From: Clostridia bacterium
GTDB taxonomy: Bacteria > Bacillota > Clostridia > Christensenellales > Borkfalkiaceae
Assembly: GCA_017624285.1 (NCBI GenBank)
Contig: JAGANI010000012.1
Coordinates: 1 to 33,401 of the forward strand
Length of the DNA: 33,401 nt
Direction: 5' to 3'
Shown: positions 21,951 to 33,056 of the stretch, piece by piece
Numbering within the stretch: the stretch's first letter is position 1
How the letters are laid out: every line of letters begins with the position of its first letter
Program-made: the position numbers and the translations under genes
Notes under the pieces: generated by a model
Told to the model about the DNA's origin: nothing
The model's database searches: none
Seen by the model: only the letters and a program-made list of their open reading frames with translations

Positions 21951-24900
21951 ATGACACGAAATTTAAGGGAAATTCAATGTGGTAAAATCACGAGAAAGTC
22001 GTTTGGCAAGATTAAAGAAGCCATCGATATCCCGTATCTTGTTGAAATCCAAAAAGACTCGTACGATAGTTTCGTTGCAGAAGGCATTAGCGAAGTTTTA
22101 GAAGATTTTTCGCCTATTACCGATTTTGCAGATAGGTTCGAGTTATACTTTTTGGACCACTGGTTCGAAAGCAAAGGTAAGTATACCGAAAAAGAATGTC
22201 GTGATAGATCGGCAACCTTTTCAGTACCCCTTTCAGTTAGGGTAAGGCTTATCAATAAGGAAACTGGCGAACATATGGACGACGACGTCTTTATGGGCGA
22301 CTTTCCTAAGATGACTGAAAACGGTTCTTTTATTATCAACGGTGCAGAACGTGTAGTAGTTTCGCAGTTGGTTCGTTCACCTGGTGTTTATAACTCTAAA
22401 ACCGTGGACAAGACTGGTAAAAATCTTTTCGGTACGCAAGTTATTCCTTCAAGGGGCGCTTGGCTTGAATTCGAACAAGACTCCCAAGGTATCTTATGGG
22501 TACACGTAGATAGAACTAGAAAAATCACCGCAACCGTTTTATTAAGGGCGTTAGGCTACGGCAGTAACGACGCTTTAACCACCCTTTTTGCAAACGATCC
22601 GATGATTGCAGATACAATCGCTAAAGATAAAGACGATGCAAGATCTGAGCGTGACGGTCTTATGGAACTTTACAAAAGACTTCGTCCCGACGATATCTGC
22701 ACGGAAGAAGGCGCAAGGATTTACATAAGAAATACTTTCTTCGACCCCAAGCGTTACGACTTAGCAAGGGTTGGTAGATATAAATTCAACAAAAAACTTA
22801 AAATGTCGGCTAGGGCAGTAGGTCTTACCGCGTATGAAAACATCGCCAACGAGGATGGTGAAGTTATCGTTATGGCTGGCGACGTTATTACTAAGGAACA
22901 AGCCGTTGCTATCCAAAACGCCGGTATTAACGAGATTTTCGTTGCTATCGGGGATGAAAAGCATAAAATCATCGCAAACAACGTCGTTGATTTTGAGGCT
23001 GTTACTGGTATGAATCCTCGAAAGTTCGGTTTGCTTGACACCGTTTACTATCCAGCACTTAAATTTGCAAGGGCAATCGCTGACGAGCTTAAATCTTCTA
23101 CCGTTGAAGATATTTCTGAAAAGTATAAGAAGGAAATTAACGAGTACTTCTATCTTTTCGAAAAATTCAACCTTTCTGCTGAAAACGAAAAGCCTGAGGA
23201 CCGCAAAAATAGCTTAAAAAATAAAGAAATTAGAGTTAAATTCGTAGAGGCTTGTCAAGCGTTCTATGCTCTTATTGACGCTAAACAAGACTTTAAAGCA
23301 GATGCAGATTTACGTAAAACTCTCCGTCCGCTTATTGATAAACTCAATCATAAACATATTACAGTTGACGATATCGTTGCGTCGGTTTCTAACAATCTTG
23401 ACTTAAACTTTGGTATCGGCACAGACGATAACATCGACCACCTTGCTAACCGTCGTGTTAAATCCGTTGGCGAACTTTTACAAAATCAGTTCCGTATCGG
23501 CGTAACCCGTCTCGAAAAGGTTATTAAGGAAAGGATGTCCACTCAAAATTCAGCAGAAATCACTCCTAAGAGTCTTATCAACGTAAGACCTGTTTCCGCT
23601 GCTATTAAAGAGTTCTTTGGTTCATCGCAGTTATCACAATTTATGGACCAAACCAACCCGATTGCAGAACTTACCCATAAAAGAAAGCTTTCTGCATTAG
23701 GCCCTGGTGGTTTATCTAGAGACCGTGCAAGTAACGAAGTGCGTGATATTAACCACACCCACTACGGTCGTATGTGTCCTATCGAAACCCCTGAAGGTCA
23801 AAACATCGGTCTTATTAACTCACTTACTGCTTATGCAAAAATTAACGAATTCGGCTTTATCGAATCCGCTTACAGAAAGGTTATCCGTGACGACGAGGGT
23901 AGACCTGTCGTTACCGATACTGTTGAATATCTTGCCGCTGACGAAGAAGATAACTACACCGTAGCGCAAGCTAACGAAGCTTTAGACGAACAAGGTCACT
24001 TCATTAACGAACGTGTTTCGTGTAGAAGAAGGGAAGATATCACCGAAGCACCTAGAGAAGAAATCGACTATATGGACGTATCGCCCAAACAAGTTATTTC
24101 AGTTGCTACGGCGCTCATCCCCTTCCTTGAAAACGACGATACCAACCGTGCGCTTATGGGTTCTAACATGCAACGTCAGGCAGTTCCCCTTTTAACGCCT
24201 GAAAACGCTATCGTAGCAACCGGTATCGAAGGTAAAATCGCATACGACTCCGGCGTAATGGTTACCGCTAAAGAAGGCGGTGTAGTTAAATCAGTTGCTT
24301 CCGACCTTATCGTTATTACGGAAGACGACGGCAACGAAAGAAGCTACGTATTAAAGAAGTTTGAACGTTCTAACAACGGTACTTGTTTAAACCAAAAACC
24401 GCTTGTTGACGTTGGTGAAAGAATTTCTAAGGGCGACGTAATCGCTGATGGTCCTGCAACCAAAAATGGTGAACTTGCTCTTGGTAAAAATATTTTAATC
24501 GGTTTCCAATCTTGGGAAGGTTACAACTACGAAGACGCTATCTTACTTTCTGAAAAATTAGTTAGAGAAGACGCGTTTACTTCAATCCATATTGAAGAAA
24601 AGAAGGTTTCCGCAAGAGATACTAAGTTGGGTGAAGAAGAAATCACGCGTGAAATTCCTAACCTTAACGAAGAGGCGCTTAAAAACCTTGACGAAGACGG
24701 TATTGTACGCGTTGGTACTGAAGTTAAGCCTAACGATATCTTAGTTGGTAAAGTAACCCCGAAGGGTGAACAAGAAGCCACCCCCGAAGTTAGACTTTTA
24801 AGGGCTATTTTGGGTAATAACGAAAGAGACGTTAAAGATACGTCTGAAAGAGTTAAAAACGGTGAAGGCGGTATCGTAGTAGACGTTAAAGTTTTCGACC

Positions 24901-25970
24901 GTTCCAAAAAAGACGAACTTCCTCCTGGTGTAAACAAGGAAGTAAGGGTTTATATTGCACAAAAACGTAAAATTTCTATCGGCGATAAGATGGCAGGTCG
25001 TCACGGTAACAAGGGTATCGTATCCCGTATTTTACCTGAAGCAGATATGCCGTTTATGGCTGATGGTACTCCGTTACAAATCGTACTTAACCCGCTCGGC
25101 GTTCCTTCTCGTATGAATATCGGTCAGGTTTTAGAAGTGCATTTAGGTCTTGCATGTAAACAATTAGGTTGGAAGATTGCAACCCCAGTATTTGACGGCG
25201 CTAAGGAAGAAGATATTAAAGAACTCCTTGCTAAAAACTATATTTTAAACCCCGATGGCGAAGTTGACGGTAAAATTCAACTTTACGACGGCAGAACTGG
25301 TGAACCTTTCGAAAACCGTGCAACCGTTGGTCAAATGTATATGATTAAACTTCACCACTTGGTTGACGATAAGATGCACGCACGTTCCACAGGTCCTTAC
25401 AGTATGGTAACGCAACAACCTCTTGGTGGTAAAGCGCAAAAGGGTGGTCAGCGTTTTGGTGAAATGGAAGTTTGGGCGCTTGAAGCATACGGCGCAGCTC
25501 ACATCTTACAAGAAATTTTAACGGTTAAATCCGACGATATGTACGGTAGGGATAAGACCTATCAATCAATCGTACACGGTCAAAATATCGGCGAACCTGG
25601 TATTCCTGAGTCATTTAAAGTATTAATGAAGGAATTACAATCACTTGCACTTGATATGAAGGTTCTTACCGATAATAACGAAGAACTCACTCTTAAATAT
25701 CTTGATGATAACGATGAAATTGAAACGCCTAGATTCAAGGGTGAAGTTGGCGTAATTGAAGTTCCGACTGATGCGGAAATTGATAGTTACGACGTACCTG
25801 ATATCGATACTGGTGATTTCGACTTTATGAGTAAGGAACTCTTCGGTGACGACGACGATACTATCGACACAACCGTTCCTACGGACGACGATTTCGCGTT
25901 TGACGACGATCTTTTCAGCGATGAAGATTTCGCAAAAGATTTACTCGATGACGACGACATCTTAGACTAA
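21951..25970 (+). CDS. rpoB: DNA-directed RNA polymerase subunit beta
   Basis: This 1339-residue beta subunit forms half of the catalytic cleft. Family blocks are in order: [36 protein letters not shown], the rifampicin pocket [16 protein letters not shown] (about 555-570) with [12 protein letters not shown], and [18 protein letters not shown]. Later come [15 protein letters not shown] and the C-terminal clamp [18 protein letters not shown]. It is longer than the roughly 1190 residues typical of Bacillus. Residues about 350-470 hold a charged helical expansion, and the last 60 or so residues form an acidic Asp-rich tail. The ribosome site AAGGAG precedes ATG 21951. The usual rplJ-rplL genes are absent upstream. 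rpoC follows 19 nt later. Confidence 0.99.
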   Translation: MTRNLREIQCGKITRKSFGKIKEAIDIPYLVEIQKDSYDSFVAEGISEVLEDFSPITDFADRFELYFLDHWFESKGKYTEKECRDRSATFSVPLSVRVRLINKETGEHMDDDVFMGDFPKMTENGSFIINGAERVVVSQLVRSPGVYNSKTVDKTGKNLFGTQVIPSRGAWLEFEQDSQGILWVHVDRTRKITATVLLRALGYGSNDALTTLFANDPMIADTIAKDKDDARSERDGLMELYKRLRPDDICTEEGARIYIRNTFFDPKRYDLARVGRYKFNKKLKMSARAVGLTAYENIANEDGEVIVMAGDVITKEQAVAIQNAGINEIFVAIGDEKHKIIANNVVDFEAVTGMNPRKFGLLDTVYYPALKFARAIADELKSSTVEDISEKYKKEINEYFYLFEKFNLSAENEKPEDRKNSLKNKEIRVKFVEACQAFYALIDAKQDFKADADLRKTLRPLIDKLNHKHITVDDIVASVSNNLDLNFGIGTDDNIDHLANRRVKSVGELLQNQFRIGVTRLEKVIKERMSTQNSAEITPKSLINVRPVSAAIKEFFGSSQLSQFMDQTNPIAELTHKRKLSALGPGGLSRDRASNEVRDINHTHYGRMCPIETPEGQNIGLINSLTAYAKINEFGFIESAYRKVIRDDEGRPVVTDTVEYLAADEEDNYTVAQANEALDEQGHFINERVSCRRREDITEAPREEIDYMDVSPKQVISVATALIPFLENDDTNRALMGSNMQRQAVPLLTPENAIVATGIEGKIAYDSGVMVTAKEGGVVKSVASDLIVITEDDGNERSYVLKKFERSNNGTCLNQKPLVDVGERISKGDVIADGPATKNGELALGKNILIGFQSWEGYNYEDAILLSEKLVREDAFTSIHIEEKKVSARDTKLGEEEITREIPNLNEEALKNLDEDGIVRVGTEVKPNDILVGKVTPKGEQEATPEVRLLRAILGNNERDVKDTSERVKNGEGGIVVDVKVFDRSKKDELPPGVNKEVRVYIAQKRKISIGDKMAGRHGNKGIVSRILPEADMPFMADGTPLQIVLNPLGVPSRMNIGQVLEVHLGLACKQLGWKIATPVFDGAKEEDIKELLAKNYILNPDGEVDGKIQLYDGRTGEPFENRATVGQMYMIKLHHLVDDKMHARSTGPYSMVTQQPLGGKAQKGGQRFGEMEVWALEAYGAAHILQEILTVKSDDMYGRDKTYQSIVHGQNIGEPGIPESFKVLMKELQSLALDMKVLTDNNEELTLKYLDDNDEIETPRFKGEVGVIEVPTDAEIDSYDVPDIDTGDFDFMSKELFGDDDDTIDTTVPTDDDFAFDDDLFSDEDFAKDLLDDDDILD

Positions 25971-25989
25971 TTTAGGGAGGTAATAATTA

Positions 25990-28900
25990 ATGTTTGAACT
26001 TAACAATTTTGATTCGATTCAAATCGGCGTAGCATCTCCCGAAAGAATTAGGGGTTGGTCCTGCGGCGAAGTTACAAAATCCGAAACTATTAACTATAGA
26101 ACTCAAAAACCTGAAATGGGTGGTCTTTTCTGTGAAAGGATTTTTGGACCAGTAAACGATTATCAATGCCATTGTGGCAAATATCGTGGACCCCGTTACA
26201 AGGGTATTACCTGTGATAAGTGTGGTGTAGAACTTACTAAAAAAGCAGTTAGGCGTGAAAGGATGGGTCATATCGAACTCGCTGCGCCAGTTGCACATAT
26301 TTGGTATAGAGGTTCTAAAATTAACCTTATCCTTGATATGAGTCCTAAGGAAGTAGACTCCGTATTGGCGTTTACAGCACACGTTGTTTTAGATCCCGGT
26401 CAAACTCCACTTAAATATAAACAAGTTTTAACCGATATGGAAAAAATGGATGCTGAAGCTAAATATGGCTACGGTTCATTTAAAACCGGCATCGGTGCAG
26501 AGGCTATTAAAGAACTTTTAATGGCTGTTGATCTTGATAAAGAAGCTGAAGAATTACAAAAAATCATCAACGAAAGCGGTTCTAGCCAAAAGAGGATGAA
26601 GGCTGTTAAGCGTATCGAAGTTATCGAGGCTTTCCGTCGTTCAAACCAACGTCCTGAATGGATGATTTTAGACGTTCTTCCCGTACTTCCTCCAAATATC
26701 AGACCTATGGTTGCATTAGACGGTGGTAGATTTGCGGCATCTGATTTAAATGAATTATATAGACGTGTAATTAATAGAAACAATAGACTTAAAAAATATA
26801 TCGAATACGGCGCTCCCGACATCATGATTCGTAACGAAAAACGTATGTTACAAGAAGCCGTAGATGCTCTTATCGAAAACGATAAAAAGAAGACCCCCGT
26901 TAAGGGTGCTTCTAACCGTGCGCTCAAGTCTTTATCACAAATGCTTAAAGGTAAACAAGGTCGTTTTAGACAAAACCTTTTAGGTAAGCGTGTAGACTTC
27001 TCTGGTCGTTCGGTTATCGTCGTAGGTCCTGAACTTAAACTTCATCAATGCGGTCTCCCTAAAGAAATGGCTATCGAGCTTTTTAAACCGTTCGTAATGG
27101 CTAAACTCGTTAAAGAAAAGATTTCTGAAAACCACCGTGTTGCTAAAAACGACGTTGATCGTAAACGTCCTGAAGTTTGGGATATTTTAGAAGAAGTTAT
27201 TAAAGAGCATCCCGTTTTATTAAACCGTGCTCCTACGCTTCACAGACTTTCTATCCAAGCATTTGAACCTGTCCTTATCGAAGGTAGGGCAATTAAACTT
27301 CACCCGTTAGTATGTGGCGCGTTCAACGCTGACTTCGACGGCGACCAAATGGCTATACACGTACCCCTCTCAATCGAGGCTCAAGCAGAAGCAAGATTTT
27401 TAATGTTAGCATCTAATAACATCTTAAAGCTTGCTGATGGTAAACCTGTTATGAACCCTTCGCAAGATATGGTTATGGGTTCGTACTATCTTACCCTTAT
27501 GCGTCGTGAGATCGGTAAAAAGTATAACGACCACAAACGTTTAGACGAAAACGGTGTTGAATATCGTGGCCACGCATACACTTCTGAAGACGAAGCGTTA
27601 ATGGCTTATCAATTAAAGATTATCGGTTTACAGGACGAAATTATCGTTAGACGTACCGTTAAAACTGCCGACGGCAGGGCTATTACTGGCAAAGTAAAGA
27701 CGACCGTTGGTAGAATTATCTTCAACCAAAACGTTCCTCAAGATTTAGGCTTTAAAAAGCGCGTTAAGGATGAAGATTATCTCGATTACGAAATTGACTT
27801 CGTAGTTAAAAAGAAACAACTTTCTAAAATAGTAGATTATACATTTAAAGTACACGGCGCTAAAACCACTGCTGAGGTTTTAGATAGAATTAAGTCTTTA
27901 GGTTATAAGTTCTCTACTATTGCTTCTATCACTACTTCGGTATTCGATATGCAAGTTCCTTCTAAGAAGAAGGATATCTTAAAGGTTGCCGATGACGAAG
28001 TATTAAAGATCAATAAATTCTATCAACGTGGTTACATTACCGAAAACGAAAGATACAAAAAGGTTATCGAAATTTGGGGTAAAGCAACCAACGACGTTAC
28101 TGAAGAATTAAAGAAGACGCTTGACGATTTCAACCCCATCTGGATGATGGCTGACTCCGGTGCCCGTGGTTCTATCGACCAGATTAAGCAGTTAGCAGCA
28201 ATGCGTGGTAACATGTCAGACCCGCAAGGTCGTACTATCGAAGTCCCCGTTAAATCTAACTTCCGTGAAGGCTTATCTATTTTGGAATACTTCATTTCTT
28301 CTCACGGTGGTCGTAAGGGTATGGCGGATACCGCACTTAAGACGGCAAACTCAGGTTACCTTACCAGACGTTTAGTAGACGTTTCTCACGAAGTAGTTGT
28401 TACCGAAGAAGACTGTTTTGCAGAAGCAGGCGAGAAGCCTAAGGGTATGGTGGTTACCGAAATTAAGGATATCAACGGCAAAACTGTAGAAGGTTTAGCG
28501 GATAGAATCCGTGGTAGATACACCATTAACGACGTGGTTAACCCCACAACGGGTGAAATTATTACCCCTGCAGATACTATGATTACCGACGATATGGCGG
28601 ATGAAATCGTTGCAGCAGGTATTACCTCGGTAGAAATTAGAAGCATCTTTACTTGTAAGTGTAAAAACGGCGTATGCGCTAAGTGTTATGGTAAAGATAT
28701 GTCTAACGGTAAGCCCGTTCGTCGTGGTGAGGCTGTTGGTGTTATCGCAGCACAATCTATCGGTGAACCTGGTACTCAGCTTACGATGAGAACCTTCCAC
28801 ACCGGTGGTATCGCATCTACTGGCGATATCACGCAAGGTCTTCCTAGGGTAGAAGAACTTTTCGAAGCTCGTAAACCTAAGCACACCGCTATCGTGTGTG

Positions 28901-29577
28901 AAGATTCTGGTATTGCTCGTATCATCACTAAAGATAAACTCATCCACGTTCTTATCGAAAAACCGGGTGCAGAAACTAAGGATATCACTATCCCGTTCGG
29001 CACTAGCGTTATCATTAAGGATGGCGACAAGGTTGAACCTGGTACTATTTTAACCAGCGGTTCAGCTTACCCGCAGGATATTTTAAGGACGCAAGGCGTA
29101 AAGGGCGTTCAAGACTACATTTTAAGAGAAGTTCAAATGGTTTATCGTTCGCAATCGGTAGAAATTAACGATAAGCACGTAGAAATCATTATTCGTCAAA
29201 TGCTCAAAAAGGTACAAATTGAAAACCCTGGTGATACTGGTATCTTACCTGGTGAAAAGATTGACCTTTATAGATTTGAAGAAAAGAACCTCGAAGCTTT
29301 AATGAGTGGCAAGCGTCCCGCAATCGGCAAGAGGGCGTTATTAGGTATTACTGATACCGCGCTCGCAACTGAATCTTTCTTATCAGCCGCATCCTTCCAA
29401 GAAACAACTAGCGTTCTTACCGACGCAGCTATTAAGAATAAGGTAGACCCGCTTGTAGGTCTTAAAGAAAACGTTATTATAGGTAAACTTATTCCTGCTG
29501 GTACTGGTGTTGAAGAATATAAGAGACTTTCTCCCCAAATTCTTACGCCCGTAGTTACCGAGGAAGAGCCTGTTTAA
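25990..29577 (+). CDS. rpoC: DNA-directed RNA polymerase subunit beta'
   Basis: This 1195-residue beta' subunit is of typical Bacillota length. The N-terminal zinc finger is CHCGKYRG...CDKCG (about residues 57-77). The absolutely conserved catalytic metal site is NADFDGDQM (about 446-454). The trigger-loop region contains [21 protein letters not shown]. The second zinc site is built from the VTEEDC cysteine plus [11 protein letters not shown]. The ribosome site GGGAGG (25974-25979) lies 10 nt before ATG 25990. A short AACCC/GGGTT inverted repeat after the stop lacks a T tract, so read-through to the str genes may occur. Confidence 0.99.
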   Translation: MFELNNFDSIQIGVASPERIRGWSCGEVTKSETINYRTQKPEMGGLFCERIFGPVNDYQCHCGKYRGPRYKGITCDKCGVELTKKAVRRERMGHIELAAPVAHIWYRGSKINLILDMSPKEVDSVLAFTAHVVLDPGQTPLKYKQVLTDMEKMDAEAKYGYGSFKTGIGAEAIKELLMAVDLDKEAEELQKIINESGSSQKRMKAVKRIEVIEAFRRSNQRPEWMILDVLPVLPPNIRPMVALDGGRFAASDLNELYRRVINRNNRLKKYIEYGAPDIMIRNEKRMLQEAVDALIENDKKKTPVKGASNRALKSLSQMLKGKQGRFRQNLLGKRVDFSGRSVIVVGPELKLHQCGLPKEMAIELFKPFVMAKLVKEKISENHRVAKNDVDRKRPEVWDILEEVIKEHPVLLNRAPTLHRLSIQAFEPVLIEGRAIKLHPLVCGAFNADFDGDQMAIHVPLSIEAQAEARFLMLASNNILKLADGKPVMNPSQDMVMGSYYLTLMRREIGKKYNDHKRLDENGVEYRGHAYTSEDEALMAYQLKIIGLQDEIIVRRTVKTADGRAITGKVKTTVGRIIFNQNVPQDLGFKKRVKDEDYLDYEIDFVVKKKQLSKIVDYTFKVHGAKTTAEVLDRIKSLGYKFSTIASITTSVFDMQVPSKKKDILKVADDEVLKINKFYQRGYITENERYKKVIEIWGKATNDVTEELKKTLDDFNPIWMMADSGARGSIDQIKQLAAMRGNMSDPQGRTIEVPVKSNFREGLSILEYFISSHGGRKGMADTALKTANSGYLTRRLVDVSHEVVVTEEDCFAEAGEKPKGMVVTEIKDINGKTVEGLADRIRGRYTINDVVNPTTGEIITPADTMITDDMADEIVAAGITSVEIRSIFTCKCKNGVCAKCYGKDMSNGKPVRRGEAVGVIAAQSIGEPGTQLTMRTFHTGGIASTGDITQGLPRVEELFEARKPKHTAIVCEDSGIARIITKDKLIHVLIEKPGAETKDITIPFGTSVIIKDGDKVEPGTILTSGSAYPQDILRTQGVKGVQDYILREVQMVYRSQSVEINDKHVEIIIRQMLKKVQIENPGDTGILPGEKIDLYRFEEKNLEALMSGKRPAIGKRALLGITDTALATESFLSAASFQETTSVLTDAAIKNKVDPLVGLKENVIIGKLIPAGTGVEEYKRLSPQILTPVVTEEEPV

Positions 29578-29620
29578 CCCCTAAAGGGTTTAAAAACTTG
29601 GCAAAAGCCTGTAAAATTGT

Positions 29621-29649
29621 TTGACTAAACTAAATTAAAATGTTAAAAT
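29621..29649 (+). promoter_or_regulatory. Promoter of the rpsL-rpsG-fusA operon
   Basis: TTGACT (29621-29626), 17 bp and TAAAAT (29644-29649) predict a start at about 29656. Confidence 0.75.
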
Positions 29650-29651
29650 AT

Positions 29652-29719
29652 ATGCGTTGCGGTAAAAATTATGCCGTAACGCATTATTTATTGCTTCTTT
29701 AAACGGGAATCCGTTTTTT
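29652..29719 (+). promoter_or_regulatory. rpsL leader with two inverted repeats, the second terminator-like
   Basis: The first inverted repeat is ATGCGTTGCGG (29652-29662) / CCGTAACGCAT (29674-29684), 11 bp with one G-T. It overlaps the predicted transcript start. The second is AAACGG-GAAT-CCGTTT (29701-29716), whose right arm continues into a six-T run. It is a small intrinsic-terminator shape 18 nt before the ribosome site (AAGGAGGT, 29738-29745). Attenuation is possible. Confidence 0.5.
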
Positions 29720-29750
29720 GAATATCCGAATAATACAAGGAGGTAAAGAT

Positions 29751-30122
29751 ATGCCTACAATTAACCAGTTAATCAGACAGGGTAGAAAGAAGATTACTTT
29801 CAAGTCCAAATCACCTATTCTTGACGAATGTCCGCAAAAGCGTGGTGTTTGCTTGTCCGTAACTACTACGACCCCCAAAAAGCCTAACTCGGCTTTACGT
29901 ACAATTGCCAGAGTTCGTTTGACTAACAAGGGTGAAGGTATCGTATACATCCCCGGTGAAGGCCATAACTTGCAAGAACACAGTTCAGTATTGATCCGTG
30001 GCGGCAGAGTAAAGGACTTACCTGGTGTAAGATATCATATCATCCGTGGCGCACTTGATACGGCCGGCGTTGCAAAACGTAAACAATCAAGATCTAAATA
30101 CGGCGCTAAAAAATCCAAGTAA
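29751..30122 (+). CDS. rpsL: 30S ribosomal protein S12
   Basis: This 123-residue decoding-centre protein has [12 protein letters not shown] at the start, then [18 protein letters not shown] and [17 protein letters not shown]. Both lysines whose changes give streptomycin resistance (Lys42-43 region and the Lys before DLPG) are wild type. The DLPG aspartate is the usual methylthiolation site. The start is ATG 29751 with AAGGAGGT 5 nt upstream; an in-frame upstream TTG is rejected because it precedes the ribosome site. It heads the str operon. Confidence 0.99.
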   Translation: MPTINQLIRQGRKKITFKSKSPILDECPQKRGVCLSVTTTTPKKPNSALRTIARVRLTNKGEGIVYIPGEGHNLQEHSSVLIRGGRVKDLPGVRYHIIRGALDTAGVAKRKQSRSKYGAKKSK

Positions 30123-30149
30123 TAATTAGTATTTGGTTGCGCTAAATTT

Positions 30150-30276
30150 ACCTACTTAATTCGGATTTCAAAACAGCCCGATAAAGTAGGCAGTATACCG
30201 CAAGGTAGAAGGTTCGCTGCCGTAAGGTAAGCGATAGCTGTACTAATGGGTTTTTCCCAGACGCGTAAAAATACGC
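30150..30276 (+). ncRNA. Structured rpsL-rpsG intercistronic RNA (five hairpins)
   Basis: The 181-nt gap between S12 and S7 holds a series of stems. They are CCTACTT (30151-30157)/AAGTAGG (30184-30190) with inner TCGG/CCGA; TACC-GCAA-GGTA (30196-30207); and CGCT-GCC-GTAA-GGT-A-AGCG (30215-30233). TGGG-TTTTT-CCCA (30247-30259) and GCGTA-AAAA-TACGC (30263-30276) follow. Two of the loops are GNRA tetraloops. AGTA (30192-30195) and TACT (30241-30244) can close the second and third hairpins into a junction. There is no promoter or ORF in it. A ribosomal-protein binding leader for S7 is the likeliest role; this is inferred. Confidence 0.55.
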
Positions 30277-30303
30277 ACTAAAAATTTAAAGGAGGATACA
30301 AAC

Positions 30304-30774
30304 ATGCCAAGAAGAGGTAATGTTCCAAAAAGAGACGTTTTACCTGATCCAATTTACAACAGCAAGGTTGTAACTAAGGTAGTTAATCAGGTTATGTTAG
30401 ACGGTAAAAAGGGTATTGCTCAAAACATCGTTTACGATGCGTTCAACGCAATGTCCGCAAAATTAGGTCAAGAACCTATGGAAATCTTCAATCAAGCAAT
30501 CGAAAACATTAAGCCTATGGTTGAAGTTAAGTCAAGACGTGTAGGTGGTGCAAACTATCAAGTTCCGCTCGAAATCAGAGAAGAAAGAAGACAAACTCTC
30601 GCTATCAGATGGTTAGTAATTGCTGCTAGAAAGAGAAGCGGAAGAGAAATGTTCGCTAAACTCGCAGGCGAATTAATGGATGCATATAACAACACCGGCG
30701 CTGCTGTTAAGAAGAAAGAAGACACGCACAGAATGGCGGAAGCAAATAGAGCATTCGCACATTACAAATTTTAA
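30304..30774 (+). CDS. rpsG: 30S ribosomal protein S7
   Basis: This 156-residue S7 nucleates the head of the 30S subunit. It opens [20 protein letters not shown] and contains [17 protein letters not shown] and [16 protein letters not shown]. The C-terminus, [20 protein letters not shown], is standard. AAAGGAGG (30288-30295) lies 8 nt before ATG 30304. It follows the structured spacer and precedes fusA by 16 nt. In other bacteria S7 can repress its own operon. Confidence 0.99.
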   Translation: MPRRGNVPKRDVLPDPIYNSKVVTKVVNQVMLDGKKGIAQNIVYDAFNAMSAKLGQEPMEIFNQAIENIKPMVEVKSRRVGGANYQVPLEIREERRQTLAIRWLVIAARKRSGREMFAKLAGELMDAYNNTGAAVKKKEDTHRMAEANRAFAHYKF

Positions 30775-30790
30775 TCGGGAGTAGGGCTAT

Positions 30791-32875
30791 ATGGCAAGAC
30801 AGTATGATTTAAAGGTTACCAGAAATATCGGTATTATGGCTCATATTGACGCTGGTAAAACCACTACGACTGAAAGAATTTTATTCTACACAGGTAGAAC
30901 CCATAAGTTGGGCGAAACGCACGACGGCGCTGCAACTATGGACTGGATGGTTCAAGAGCAAGAACGTGGTATTACCATCACTTCTGCAGCAACCACCTGC
31001 CAATGGGAATATAACAAAGCAATTCATAACATCAACATTATCGACACCCCCGGTCACGTTGACTTCACTGTAGAAGTTGAACGTTCTCTCCGTGTACTAG
31101 ACGGTGCAGTAGCAACCTTCTGTGCAAAGGGTGGCGTACAGCCCCAATCCGAAACCGTTTGGAGACAGGCTGACAAGTATAAAGTTCCGAGAATCGCTTA
31201 CATCAACAAAATGGATATCAACGGCGCTGACTTTGACAACGCTATCCATATGATGAAAGATAGATTAAAGGCAAACGCACTTCCGATAGTTCTTCCTATC
31301 GGTAAAGAAGATACTTTCGTAGGCGTTATCGACGTTATCGCTAGAAAAGCAGACATCTATAAAGACGACTTAGGTAAGGAAATCGAAGTAACAGACGTTC
31401 CTGCTGAATACGTTGACGCTGTAGAAGAAGCACGTATGGCTATTGTTGAAGCCGCTGCTGAAACCGACGACGCTTTAATGGAAAAATTCTTCGAAACAGG
31501 TGATTTAGAAGTAGAAGAAATTAAAGAAGGTTTAAGAAAAGCTACTATCGCTATGAAGGTAGTTCCCGTACTTTGTGGTTCATCTTACAAAAACAAGGGT
31601 GTACAAAATCTTCTTGATGCAATCTGCGCATATCTCCCCGCTCCTACCGACGTTGAATCCATTAAAGGTACCAACAAAAACGGTGATGAAGAAGAAAGAA
31701 AAACTTCTGATGACGAACCTTTCTCCGGCTTAGCATTTAAGATTGCCGCAGACCCGTTCGTAGGTAAACTTGCATTTTTCCGTTCTTACTCCGGTAAGTT
31801 CCAAGCAGGTTCATACGTTTACAACTCTACAAAAGGTAAGAGAGAACGTATCGGCCGTATCGTTAAGATGCACGCTAACCACAGAGAAGAAGTTGAAGAA
31901 ATCTATTCAGGTGATATCTGTGCTATCGTAGGTTTAAAAGACACCTCTACTGGTGATACTTTATGTGACGAAGCACATCCTATCATTTTAGAAAACATGG
32001 AATTCCCAGAACCTGTTATTCAGGTTGCTATCGAACCTAAAACCAAAGCAGGTCAAGAAAAGATGGGCTTAGCATTAGCAAAACTTGCTGAAGAAGACCC
32101 CACCTTCAAAACCTACACCGATACCGAAACTGGTCAAACCATCATCGCAGGTATGGGTGAACTCCACCTTGAAATTATCGTAGACAGATTACTTAGAGAA
32201 TTCAGGGTAGAAGCAAACGTAGGTAGACCTCAAGTTGCTTATAAAGAAACCATCCGTCAAGCAGTTGAAGCTGAAGGTTTATTCAAGCGTCAATCTGGTG
32301 GTCACGGTCAATACGGTCACTGTAAAATCCGTCTTGAACCTCAAGAAGCAGGTAAGGGTTACGAATTCGTTGACGAAACTGTTGGTGGTTCTATTCCGAA
32401 GGAATTTATTCAACCTGTTAACAAAGGTATTCAAGAAGCCGCAAAGAACGGTATCTTAGCTGGTTATGAAGTAGTAGACTTCAAGGTAACCGTATACGAC
32501 GGTTCTTACCACGACGTCGACTCTTCAGAAATGGCGTTCAAGATCGCTGGTTCTATGGCTCTTAAAGATGGTCTTTCAAAAGCAAAATCAGTTCTCTTAG
32601 AACCTATCATGAAGGTTGAAATCACTACACCAGAACAATATTTTGGTGATATCATGGGTCAGGTAACTGCAAAACGTGGTATTATCCAAGGTACTGACGA
32701 TCGTTCAGGCGTTAAGGTTGTAGATGCTCATATCCCGCTTTCCGAAATGTTCGGTTACGCAACGGATTTACGTTCAAGAACTCAAGGTCGTGGTAACTAT
32801 TCTATGGAATTTAGCCACTATGCAGAAGTTCCGAAGTCCGTTTCTGAAAAGATCATCAGCGGTAAAAAGGCATAA
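30791..32875 (+). CDS. fusA: Elongation factor G
   Basis: This 694-residue translocase GTPase has a G1 loop [15 protein letters not shown] (about 17-31), switch [19 protein letters not shown], and NKMD as G4. Domain IV contains [18 protein letters not shown], and the C-terminal domain has [20 protein letters not shown]. It is full length and typical. The ribosome site is GGGAG (30778-30782), with 8 nt before ATG 30791. It ends the operon before the separate tuf promoter. Confidence 0.99.
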   Translation: MARQYDLKVTRNIGIMAHIDAGKTTTTERILFYTGRTHKLGETHDGAATMDWMVQEQERGITITSAATTCQWEYNKAIHNINIIDTPGHVDFTVEVERSLRVLDGAVATFCAKGGVQPQSETVWRQADKYKVPRIAYINKMDINGADFDNAIHMMKDRLKANALPIVLPIGKEDTFVGVIDVIARKADIYKDDLGKEIEVTDVPAEYVDAVEEARMAIVEAAAETDDALMEKFFETGDLEVEEIKEGLRKATIAMKVVPVLCGSSYKNKGVQNLLDAICAYLPAPTDVESIKGTNKNGDEEERKTSDDEPFSGLAFKIAADPFVGKLAFFRSYSGKFQAGSYVYNSTKGKRERIGRIVKMHANHREEVEEIYSGDICAIVGLKDTSTGDTLCDEAHPIILENMEFPEPVIQVAIEPKTKAGQEKMGLALAKLAEEDPTFKTYTDTETGQTIIAGMGELHLEIIVDRLLREFRVEANVGRPQVAYKETIRQAVEAEGLFKRQSGGHGQYGHCKIRLEPQEAGKGYEFVDETVGGSIPKEFIQPVNKGIQEAAKNGILAGYEVVDFKVTVYDGSYHDVDSSEMAFKIAGSMALKDGLSKAKSVLLEPIMKVEITTPEQYFGDIMGQVTAKRGIIQGTDDRSGVKVVDAHIPLSEMFGYATDLRSRTQGRGNYSMEFSHYAEVPKSVSEKIISGKKA

Positions 32876-32896
32876 TTAAAAAATTTAAATAAAGTA

Positions 32897-32925
32897 TTGA
32901 CAATATAAAAAATAAATTGTACAAT
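32897..32925 (+). promoter_or_regulatory. tuf promoter
   Basis: Consensus TTGACA (32897-32902), 17 bp and TACAAT (32920-32925) predict a start near 32932 and a leader of about 125 nt. Confidence 0.8.
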
Positions 32926-32933
32926 ATAAAAAG

Positions 32934-32990
32934 TGGGGACGTAAAAATCCCCCAAAATAACACAAAATCTTATAAAAATTGTAAGATTTT
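32934..32990 (+). promoter_or_regulatory. tuf leader hairpins
   Basis: There are two stems in the leader. One is GGGGA/TCCCC with an 8-nt loop, at about 32935-32952. The other is a perfect 9-bp AAAATCTTA (32964-32972)/TAAGATTTT (32982-32990). The second lacks a long T tract, so it is not a clear terminator. Confidence 0.45.
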
Positions 32991-33056
32991 AACCAATTAA
33001 GGCTTTCTTAAAAATAAAAATAAAAAAAATTATCAAAAAGTTAAGGAGAATCAATT

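Noticed and set aside
29574..29595. Terminator after rpoC
   Set aside because: The AACCC/GGGTT inverted repeat is short and is not followed by a T tract.
30196..30250. Fragment of a 23S rRNA 3' end (TGTACTAATGGG resembles the terminal rRNA motif)
   Set aside because: The resemblance is limited to about ten bases; the flanking hairpins do not follow the 23S terminal helices.
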